34,731 nucleotides of DNA, taken from assembly GCA_030603565.1 (NCBI GenBank), contig JAUVXM010000021.1, positions 1 to 34,731 on the forward strand, in the 5' to 3' direction. Of the stretch, positions 16,205 through 23,177 are shown piece by piece. Numbering within the stretch: position 1 is the first letter of the stretch; each line of letters begins with the position of its first letter. The position numbers were made by a program, and so were the translations under genes. The notes under the pieces were generated by a model, which made no database searches, was not told where the DNA came from, and saw nothing but the letters and a program-made list of their open reading frames with translations. The stretch is from Candidatus Aminicenantota bacterium (GTDB lineage Bacteria; Acidobacteriota; Aminicenantia; Aminicenantales; Aminicenantaceae).

Positions 16205-18709
16205 ATGTCGGAAAAGAAAAAAATACGATTAAAGATTCCCAGGCTGGATTTAAAAAAGATCAAGCTAAATAGAATAAAACTAAAGAACTTCAAGTTTAAT
16301 AAAGATAAAAGGCGCAAATTCTTTAAGCGGGCACTGCTGATTTTACTGATATTAGCTGTATGTTTTATTGGTGTATTAATTGGAGTTTATAGAGCTATTC
16401 TGCAAAACCTTCCTGATATCGCCCAGCTGGAGCAATATGAACCAAGCATTGTCACGTATGTTTATTCAGATGATGAAGAAGTGATCGGGGAATATGCTCT
16501 TCAAAAACGGATACCTGTGGCTTATGATGAAATACCGGAATATCTCAAAGAGGCTGTAATTGCAACTGAGGATCCCCGTTTTTATAAGCATAGCGGGATT
16601 GATTTCCTGGGCATTTTGCGTGCTGTTAAAAAAGACCTGAAATTGATATTTACACCCCGTAAACTACATGGAGGCAGTACCATCACACAGCAGCTTGTAA
16701 GGGAACTATTGCTGCACCGTAAGCAGACGATACGCCGCAAAATAAAGGAGGCCATCCTTGCCCTACAGATCGAGAAGAGATATTCCAAGGATGAGATAAT
16801 CGCAATATACTGCAATCAGTTTAACCTCGGGCATGGGGCGTATGGGGTTGAGGCTGCGGCTCAGTTATTTTTTGATAAAAGTGTATCTGAGCTGAACCTT
16901 GAGGAAGCTGCCATGATAGTAGGCATATTTAGAGGGCCTTCCAAATATTCTCCCTATAACAATTATGAGGGAACTCTGCAGCGCAGGAATCATGTAATAA
17001 ACCGGATGATCGAAGAAGAATATATTTCCCTGGAACAAGGGGAAGCGGCCAAGCAAGAAGGACTGAATGTTCTTCCCCAGTACCGGGGAGACTCAGAATT
17101 TGCAGCTTATTTTCGAGAAGAAGTAAGAAAATATCTGGAGCAGAACTATGGTGTAGATGCTTTATATAAAAATGGGCTAAAGGTCTATACTACCTTAGAT
17201 ACGGATTATCAAAGGTACGCTGAGAAAGCCTTAAAAATACAACTCCGTGTATTGGATAAACGTCAGGGCTGGCGTGATGATAAAATCAACCTTATTGAGA
17301 AAGGCATTGAAGACCTTGACGAATTGGAAAAGCCTTTAAAAGTGGAAGTGGAAGGGAAACCGGACAAGTATTTATTTTTAAGCTGGAGAAATCTTTCGTT
17401 TGAAATTGGGATGGTAGTAGAAGCAGTAGTTTTATCTGTAGAAAAGTCAAAGGCGGATATAAAAGTCAAAGATTTCACCGGGAAAATTGACAGTAATGAT
17501 ATATTCTCCTGGACATTTACGCGGGATCTTAGAAAGCTCATCAAACGGGGAGACCTTATTCATATTGAAATAAAAAAAGTTGATGAAGAGAAAAAAGAAA
17601 TATTGGCGTCTCTTGACCAGAAGCCTGTATTGGAGGGAGCTTTTCTCGCAATTGAGCCACAAACCGGACAGATAAAGACCATGGTCGGCGGATATTCATT
17701 TAGACGGAGTAAATGGAACAATGTTACTCAAGCTATGAGACAGGCGGGGTCGGTAATCAAGCCCTTTTTATATACAGCCGGATTGGAAAGCGGCTTGACT
17801 CCGGCTTCGACCTTTATAGACGAGCCTACTGATTTTGAAGACAAATGGTCAGGTGAATTGTGGTCTCCTCCAAATTATGATGAGAAATATAAAGGACGGA
17901 TCACGTTTCGTTTGGGGCTAGAGGAATCAAGAAATATTTTTACAGCCAAGCTTCTCGATCATATCTCCCCTCAGACTGGAGTGGAGTACTGTAAAAAATT
18001 CGGGCTTACTTCCCCGATCTACCCGTATATGTCATTGGCTTTAGGTTCATTTGAAGCCAAAATGGTAGAATTGGTTTCTGCTTTTACAGTCTTTCCAAAT
18101 GGCGGTATTCGGATAAAGCCTTATTTTATTACCAGGATAGAGGACAAAGATGGGAATATTTTGGAGGAATGCAAGGTTGAATCAGAGGAAGTAATATCTC
18201 CCCAGATAGCCTATATTATGACTTCATTACTGCAAGGAGTAGTGCAAAGAGGAACTTCTCAGCTCGCTAAATTTTTGGAAAAACCATTAGCAGGAAAAAC
18301 CGGCACTACGGATGACTGGGCTGATGCCAGGTTTATAGGGTTTTCTCCTTCTTTATGTGCCGGTGTCTGGGTGGGATATAAAGAAGGAAGAATTTCTATT
18401 GGGAAAAGACAATCAGGGGCTGTGGCGGCGCTTCCGGTTTTTGTTGGGTTTTTTAAAAGCATAATTGATGAGGAGAAAAGAGTTGCAGAGGAAAATGGGG
18501 AAGAAATAGTTGAAGAGGAATTTACTGTACCACAGAACCTGAGCTTTATAACAGTTGATCGGAAAACAGGTCTATTGCCTTCTCCCATCTGCCCGCCTCA
18601 ATTTCTTCTCAAAGAAGTTTTTATTCCCGGAACAGAGCCTAATCGGTTTTGCTCCTATGAAGACCACATGATGACTTATGATTATTATGAGACACTAAAA
18701 AGAAAATAG
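16205..18709 (+). CDS. mrcA: Bifunctional class A penicillin-binding protein (PBP1A type)
   Basis: The 834-residue protein makes peptidoglycan from lipid II at the outer face of the inner membrane. It has a Lys/Arg-rich cytoplasmic tail (1-42), one membrane segment (about 43-62), a glycosyltransferase-51 domain with catalytic Glu122 in EDPRFYKH and GGSTITQQL at 156-164, then a transpeptidase with SxxK at Ser516/Lys519 (GSVIKP), SRN in EESRNIF, and KTGT at 698-701. An OB-like insert lies around 380-480. I start at the ATG (MSEKKKIRL) and reject the TTG at 16187, which lies inside repeat copy B. The ribosome site is poor. Repeats lie directly on both sides of the gene (copies B and C). Confidence 0.95.
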   Translation: MSEKKKIRLKIPRLDLKKIKLNRIKLKNFKFNKDKRRKFFKRALLILLILAVCFIGVLIGVYRAILQNLPDIAQLEQYEPSIVTYVYSDDEEVIGEYALQKRIPVAYDEIPEYLKEAVIATEDPRFYKHSGIDFLGILRAVKKDLKLIFTPRKLHGGSTITQQLVRELLLHRKQTIRRKIKEAILALQIEKRYSKDEIIAIYCNQFNLGHGAYGVEAAAQLFFDKSVSELNLEEAAMIVGIFRGPSKYSPYNNYEGTLQRRNHVINRMIEEEYISLEQGEAAKQEGLNVLPQYRGDSEFAAYFREEVRKYLEQNYGVDALYKNGLKVYTTLDTDYQRYAEKALKIQLRVLDKRQGWRDDKINLIEKGIEDLDELEKPLKVEVEGKPDKYLFLSWRNLSFEIGMVVEAVVLSVEKSKADIKVKDFTGKIDSNDIFSWTFTRDLRKLIKRGDLIHIEIKKVDEEKKEILASLDQKPVLEGAFLAIEPQTGQIKTMVGGYSFRRSKWNNVTQAMRQAGSVIKPFLYTAGLESGLTPASTFIDEPTDFEDKWSGELWSPPNYDEKYKGRITFRLGLEESRNIFTAKLLDHISPQTGVEYCKKFGLTSPIYPYMSLALGSFEAKMVELVSAFTVFPNGGIRIKPYFITRIEDKDGNILEECKVESEEVISPQIAYIMTSLLQGVVQRGTSQLAKFLEKPLAGKTGTTDDWADARFIGFSPSLCAGVWVGYKEGRISIGKRQSGAVAALPVFVGFFKSIIDEEKRVAEENGEEIVEEEFTVPQNLSFITVDRKTGLLPSPICPPQFLLKEVFIPGTEPNRFCSYEDHMMTYDYYETLKRK

Positions 18710-18713
18710 ATTA

Positions 18714-18898
18714 TTCATAAGAAATGTCGATATGTGTGTTAAACGTTACTGAGCTAATATTCTAAACTGATTGATTCGTATATCCAATTTATCCTTTCGT
18801 TTACAATGTAATTTGTATTTATAATCGACATTTCTTACCTTAGAGGCGAGCCGATCTCACCGCATCTACTTTGTTGCAGCGGATTCGCAGTGAAGGAT
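18714..18898 (+). repeat. Composite intergenic repeat, copy C (right part missing)
   Basis: The copy starts four bases after the stop of the penicillin-binding protein gene. The left module is intact and has the best arms of all copies: TAAGAAATGTCGAT pairs perfectly with ATCGACATTTCTTA (14 bp). The right module is present only up to GGATTCGCAGTGAAGGA, after which a different element begins. The GGTGAAG/CTTCACC hairpin and the terminal CTCGTGAATAAT are therefore absent. Confidence 0.88.
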
Positions 18899-19089
18899 AT
18901 GAAATTCAGGTGTGGCTTGAGCTCGCTTCAGATTTTTAACGCCATTCCTCTTCGTTTTTCTCGGCGTCTGCGCAACTCCCCCCGTCCGTGGGTCAGACAT
19001 GCTCGACTTCCGACTACGTCGGATTCCCTCGGAAAGCCTCATCAGAAGGCTAAATCTTCAATGTTGCTTCAGCCACATCAGAATTTCAT
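18899..19089. mobile_element. Second small element with terminal inverted repeats, adjoining the cut end of copy C
   Basis: The ends are ATGAAATTCAGGTGTGGCT (18899-18917) and the reverse complement of 19071-19089, which reads ATGAAATTCTGATGTGGCT; they match at 16 of 19 positions. The element is 191 bp and much richer in G+C than its flanks. Inside are a perfect hairpin (TCCGAC-TAC-GTCGGA, near 19010-19024) and a GCCT/AGGC pair. It carries no plausible gene; an open frame from 18890 to 19096 crosses the whole element and has no protein-like features. It could be a non-autonomous transposable element or a structured RNA gene. Confidence 0.55.
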
Positions 19090-19115
19090 TAGATAGAAGA
19101 CTTTTAACTAACATT

Positions 19116-20105
19116 TCACTTCTTCTTTTTGACTTTAGAGGTACTGGTTGAGGAGCGTTTAGGACGCCGCATCACCGGAGGGCTGGATAACCTGCTTCTG
19201 CTTTTTAACAACGAGCTTATACGGCTTGATGAGCTGCGTAAGGAGCGGCTCGTCCTATTACTTCTGCCGGCGATGGAGCTGTAGAAACGGCTTATGGCTG
19301 TAGCTGACCTATTTCTGGTATATAAATGAGAGGAGGAGGAATAGCCTGTTTTCTTTTTGATTTTTCTAATATTTAAATTACTTATCTGTTTATCCGGTTT
19401 GTAAGATTTGACCCCATCATCCGATTCTTCCGAAAAATAATTATTCGCCATCCGCTTTCTGACTTGTGAATCACGATAATCGATCCACCTGTCAAAGCTA
19501 TCATCAGTAGCAGGAGTAAAACTTTTCGGCCTGGAGGTGAACTGGCCTTGAACAATTTCCATTTTTTGTGATTCTTTAATAAGAACTGAGCCTGATTCAC
19601 TTGCTGCCTCGACCATTCCCTGAAAAACTGATATTATAGTTTCAGATTTTTCTCTGATATCTATCCGGTAAAGTCCTCTGTCTAAAATATAAAAAGAAAC
19701 ATCGGATGTGTGGATCTCAACATTTTTTTCTTTTTCCAGTTTCCCTATACTAAAATAGATATTTCCTGACCAGAGTCTAACCTGGGTCAGATCGTTTCCC
19801 TGTTTAGGTATATTCAGAAAGTCGATTTTAGTGTTGTTGTCAAGCCGTAAGTAGGTGCCGTTTCTCATGTATATCTCTGCTCTTCCATCAGTAGTTCCTA
19901 CTCTGTCGCCTTCCATGACAGGCATGTTTACGATTCCTTCTTTATAAGCCAGGTCAGAAACATTCTGGATGAAAGTATTCCCTGTGATATAGCTAAGTCG
20001 AGCAAAGGAGTTGTTTGTATAATCATATTCTTGGGCAGCGGCATAAGAAAGTGTTAGGAGGAATATGAACAGAATTGCTCTTGTTTTTTTCATTTTTCTT
20101 ATCAT
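19116..20105 (-). CDS. Secreted FecR-domain protein with Ser/Arg-rich tail
   Basis: The 329-residue protein has a signal peptide ending near AAAQ-E (about residue 25). Residues about 35-195 form a FecR-like beta-rich domain: ARLSYITGNTFIQ, VMEGDRVGTTDGRAEIYMRN, YLRLDNNTKIDFL and VFQGMVEAASESG. After a short helical stretch (DRWIDYRDSQVRKRM) the last 80 residues are low in complexity and dominated by Ser and Arg, ending in a run of Lys. FecR domains bind or relay signals at the envelope, but free-standing secreted ones like this have no settled role. The basic tail suggests binding to nucleic acid, lipid or wall polymer (inference). Start is the ATG at 20105 or 20093; neither has a good ribosome site. 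It stands alone. Confidence 0.75.
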   Translation of the reverse strand: MIRKMKKTRAILFIFLLTLSYAAAQEYDYTNNSFARLSYITGNTFIQNVSDLAYKEGIVNMPVMEGDRVGTTDGRAEIYMRNGTYLRLDNNTKIDFLNIPKQGNDLTQVRLWSGNIYFSIGKLEKEKNVEIHTSDVSFYILDRGLYRIDIREKSETIISVFQGMVEAASESGSVLIKESQKMEIVQGQFTSRPKSFTPATDDSFDRWIDYRDSQVRKRMANNYFSEESDDGVKSYKPDKQISNLNIRKIKKKTGYSSSSHLYTRNRSATAISRFYSSIAGRSNRTSRSLRSSSSRISSLLKSRSRLSSPPVMRRPKRSSTSTSKVKKKK

Positions 20106-20261
20106 CTAAGGGACGGCCCCTCTTTTATATAGGAACTCTCCTTTTATTGTACTGCAAAAGATGTGCCATGCTTCCTCTCTTAAGAAGTGTAAATCAATGT
20201 AAATTTTTGTCCCAATTTGATGACGCCTGGAACATTGAGATTACATTTGAAGAAAACAACA

Positions 20262-20316
20262 GAAAATGGAAAATGGAAAGTGGAGAATGGGAAAAGCGAA
20301 GAAAAGGCGGAAAATA
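20262..20316 (+). repeat. Short GAAAATGG-type repeat
   Basis: AGAAAATGGAAAATGGAAAG is followed by GTGGAGAATGGG and AAAAGGCGGAAAATAG. The same vocabulary appears near 15814-15840 and 24655-24683 (AAGGCGGAAAATGG). It lies just past the 3' end of the deacetylase gene, like the other two, which also lie at gene ends. Confidence 0.5.
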
Positions 20317-20328
20317 GCTATTTGATTT

Positions 20329-21354
20329 CTATATTTCCCAATATTTCTTTAAATGGTTTAATATCGGTTCAAGCTCGTGTTTACTATCCTGGGAAGCTTC
20401 AGGTTTGATACCTGGTTCACTACCCTTACCGCTCAGTTGGAGCAGGATTTCTCTGGTCCCCTGTTGAATAGTATTAAGGTTGTATCCACCTTCCAGTACA
20501 TGGAGGATTTTCTTATTTGAGTGTATTTGGGCAATATGCATAATTTCACGGGTTATTGCGGCAAAGCCTGAATTGGTAATTTCCATCCCTCCAAGTATGT
20601 CGGCTGCGCCAATATCAAACCCGGCAGAAACCAGAATGAATTCTGGTTTATAGGCGTCGGCTATGGGAGTGAGGATGTTTTTAATGATGTATAGGTAGTC
20701 AGTATTTTTTTTTCCTGCAGACAGAGGGATGTTTATATTATAACCCTCACCAGTACCTTCTCCGGTTTCTCTCCAGTGTCCTGTCCCGGGATAATGGGGA
20801 GACATATGAATGGAAAAATAGAGGACATCGTCTCTTCTGTAAAAAGCGTTTTGGGTGCCGTTTCCGTGATGGATATCCCAGTCTATTACTAAGATTTTTT
20901 TAAGCCCGTGCTTCCTCAACAGGTATTCGGCTCCGATTGCGACATTATTAAACAGACAGAATCCCATTGCCCGGGATGCTTCTGCATGATGCCCGGGAGG
21001 ACGAACAAGAGCAAATCCGTTTTTAATTTTTCCAGCTTGAATGAGATATAAGCTTTTAAGAGTCCCTCCTGCGGCTAATAAAGCTGTTTCATAAGAAAGA
21101 GCGGATGTAGAAGTGTCTGGGTCAAGAATTGTTTTTTCTTTCCCTGCGGTGTTTTTTATGGAGGCTGTATATTCTTTTGTATGGACCCATTGGATTTCTT
21201 CTTCATGTGCTGCTCTGGGAGTTATCTTTAGGAATGGAAATGATACATTTTCGAGCATTTCGAGGACAGCTTCTATTCTTTTTGGGCTTTCCGGATGAAA
21301 TTGAGTCATTTTATGGTCCATATAACGGCGGTCAATAACTACTCCTGTTTTCAA
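20329..21354 (-). CDS. Histone-deacetylase-family zinc amidohydrolase
   Basis: The 341-residue protein belongs to the arginase/deacetylase fold. HPESPKR near residue 20, RPPGHHAE with His122 and His123, and the zinc ligands Asp160 and His162 (DWDIHHGNGT) and Asp247 (SAGFD) are all present; so the enzyme should be active. Bacterial members remove acyl groups from acetylpolyamines, acetoin-related or other small amides, and rarely proteins. Its substrate is not shown by sequence. The start codon is TTG, placed directly after the symporter's TAA; the GGAG ribosome site lies within the symporter's last codons, so the genes are coupled. The pairing suggests that the symporter imports a substrate whose acyl group this enzyme removes (inference). 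Confidence 0.9.
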   Translation of the reverse strand: MKTGVVIDRRYMDHKMTQFHPESPKRIEAVLEMLENVSFPFLKITPRAAHEEEIQWVHTKEYTASIKNTAGKEKTILDPDTSTSALSYETALLAAGGTLKSLYLIQAGKIKNGFALVRPPGHHAEASRAMGFCLFNNVAIGAEYLLRKHGLKKILVIDWDIHHGNGTQNAFYRRDDVLYFSIHMSPHYPGTGHWRETGEGTGEGYNINIPLSAGKKNTDYLYIIKNILTPIADAYKPEFILVSAGFDIGAADILGGMEITNSGFAAITREIMHIAQIHSNKKILHVLEGGYNLNTIQQGTREILLQLSGKGSEPGIKPEASQDSKHELEPILNHLKKYWEI

Positions 21355-22782
21355 TTATGACTCCTGCTTGAAAAATGGTTTCCATTTTGCCGGATCCGGT
21401 TTTGGAGTTAACAGACTGACCGCTATCAAGAGGAAAAGAGAACAGAGGAGGGCGGGATAGACAGCAGGGATGTTAAAGGGAAGCTGTCCCTGTATTTTGT
21501 TTATGACTTCCCATATTATTGTTACTGTCATTCCTCCCAGCATTGAGGAAACCCCGCCTTTGACTGTCGCCCGTTTCCAGAAAAAGACCGCAAGCAGAGC
21601 AGGTGTTATCCCTGCACCATAAATAGTATAGGCTGCATAGGCTGCATCCAATATTCTGGGAAAAAAAGAGATAAGCGAGTAGGAAATAATGCCCAGAAGA
21701 ATTACCACTATCCGGGAAAATAGAATCATTTTTTTATCAGGAAGGTCAGGGTTGATAAAACGCTGGTAAATATCTCTTACTACATTTGTAGCCGGGACCA
21801 AGAGGAAACTGTTAGCAGTCGAGATAATGATCGCAACTATGGCTGCCAGGAGAAGGCATCCGATTACTACGGGTACTCCCTTGTGGGCGACAAGTATTAA
21901 GATTTGACTTGCTTCTGCAGCTTCCAGCCCTTTGAAATAACTGCTGCCGATAACAGCCAGGCTTTGCAGACCGATTCCCAGCAATACTACTCCGATAATC
22001 CAGCCGATCACTGATTTTTTTGCTTCATTTTCATTTTTTGCAGAAAAGAAACGCTGGTACATATTGCCATTGCCGAGCGCTAAAAGCAGGGTGGGTACAA
22101 AATATCCCATCGCTTGGACCCAGGTCATGTTTCCCAGCAAGACGTTTTCTCTTGGGGTCACATTAGCGATGATGTACTCTATACCGCCGACATGATGGAT
22201 AAGAAAGGGTATGGCTGTAAATATTGCAATGATCATGAGGATGCCGTTAAAAACATCCAGGTAGGCGACTGAGAGCATGCCGGCAAGCAGAGTATAAGTT
22301 ATTACAAAAATTGCTACAATTATTATTCCTTGGCCGACTTTGATCTGACCGCCGGTTATGATATTAAGCACAAAACCTCCGCCCCGGAACTGATAGCTGA
22401 CTATGGTAACGTAGGCGATTATAGTAGTAATTGTAGCAAGGACGCGGGCCCATTTATTGTATCTGGTTTCGAGAATATCCGGAACTGTGAATTGGCCGAA
22501 ACGCCGGACCCTGCCTGCGATAAAGTAGGCAACGATTATACCAAGCCAGCCTCCGGCGCTTCCTATCAGGGAGGAATATCCATGGTTATAGCTTAGATCC
22601 GAAACACTAAAAATATCTCCTGAGCCTATCCAGGTGGCCAACAGAGTTCCAACCAGAACAGGTGCAGTAAGAGTCCTGCCGGCAACCAGAAAGTCCTCTT
22701 TTTTCTTCAGTTTTTTTGCGAATCTCAAGCCGAAGACGAATAAAAACACCAGGTAAGAGAGTATTGCGATCACATAAACCAA
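21355..22782 (-). CDS. Sodium:solute symporter (SSS family)
   Basis: The 475-residue protein has about 13 membrane helices. The family pattern is seen at LVAGRTLTAPVLVGTLLATWIGSGDIF (about 32-58), which includes the core helix, and at IAIISTANSFLLVPATNVVRDIYQRF (about 312-338), the usual 'S(T)ANS.Ll..s....Di' sodium-site helix. It imports a solute with sodium; the closest-looking members carry proline, pantothenate or similar small molecules, but the solute is open. It starts with TTG (22782) preceded by AAGGAGAAG at 22795-22787. That start lies 27 bases from repeat copy D. It forms an operon with the deacetylase. Confidence 0.9.
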   Translation of the reverse strand: MVYVIAILSYLVFLFVFGLRFAKKLKKKEDFLVAGRTLTAPVLVGTLLATWIGSGDIFSVSDLSYNHGYSSLIGSAGGWLGIIVAYFIAGRVRRFGQFTVPDILETRYNKWARVLATITTIIAYVTIVSYQFRGGGFVLNIITGGQIKVGQGIIIVAIFVITYTLLAGMLSVAYLDVFNGILMIIAIFTAIPFLIHHVGGIEYIIANVTPRENVLLGNMTWVQAMGYFVPTLLLALGNGNMYQRFFSAKNENEAKKSVIGWIIGVVLLGIGLQSLAVIGSSYFKGLEAAEASQILILVAHKGVPVVIGCLLLAAIVAIIISTANSFLLVPATNVVRDIYQRFINPDLPDKKMILFSRIVVILLGIISYSLISFFPRILDAAYAAYTIYGAGITPALLAVFFWKRATVKGGVSSMLGGMTVTIIWEVINKIQGQLPFNIPAVYPALLCSLFLLIAVSLLTPKPDPAKWKPFFKQES

Positions 22783-22808
22783 AGAGCTTCTCCTTAATAA
22801 CTGAACTA

Positions 22809-23052
22809 TTCATAAAAAATGTTGATATGTATGATACCTCTTTTTAAATTAACATTTTACAGTGATTTTTATAGAGATTCAATTGATCATTTTGTTTTTG
22901 ATTTAATCTATATTTTTAATCGACATTTTTAACTCTATGAGCGAGCCGATCTTACCGCATCTACTTTGTTGCAGCGGATTTGCGGTGAAGGACCACAGCT
23001 TCACCCACTGCGCCTCGCATCTACAGCAACCTCGACTCGTGAATAATTCAGG
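22809..23052 (+). repeat. Composite intergenic repeat, copy D (complete)
   Basis: The copy is about 244 bp. Left arm ATAAAAAATGTTGAT, right arm AATCGACATTTTTAA: relative to copy C the G-C pair in AAGAAATG/CATTTCTT has become A-T, so pairing is kept. The right module has TTACCGC, GCGGTGA and the perfect hairpin GGTGAAG-GACCACAG-CTTCACC. It ends CTCGTGAATAATTCAGG. It fills most of the gap between the divergent symporter and radical SAM genes. Confidence 0.9.
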
Positions 23053-23124
23053 CTAAAAGAAATAAGACAAGTACTTTTTATCAAAATAACATGATAATTT
23101 CAATGTTTCTGCCATTTTCTTTGC

Positions 23125-23153
23125 TTTACCTGCATTTCCTCAACTGGTAAAAT
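23125..23153 (+). promoter_or_regulatory. Probable promoter of the radical SAM gene
   Basis: TTTACC (23125-23130), 17 bases, then TAAAAT (23148-23153), 24 bases before the ATG. It lies outside repeat copy D, which ends about 70 bases upstream. The ribosome site that follows is weak. Confidence 0.4.
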
Positions 23154-23177
23154 GAATAAAGCTAGAGCAGAAATATT

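Noticed and set aside
18890-19096. 68-codon frame across the second small element
   Set aside because: No ribosome site and no protein-like features; it spans the terminal inverted repeats of the element.
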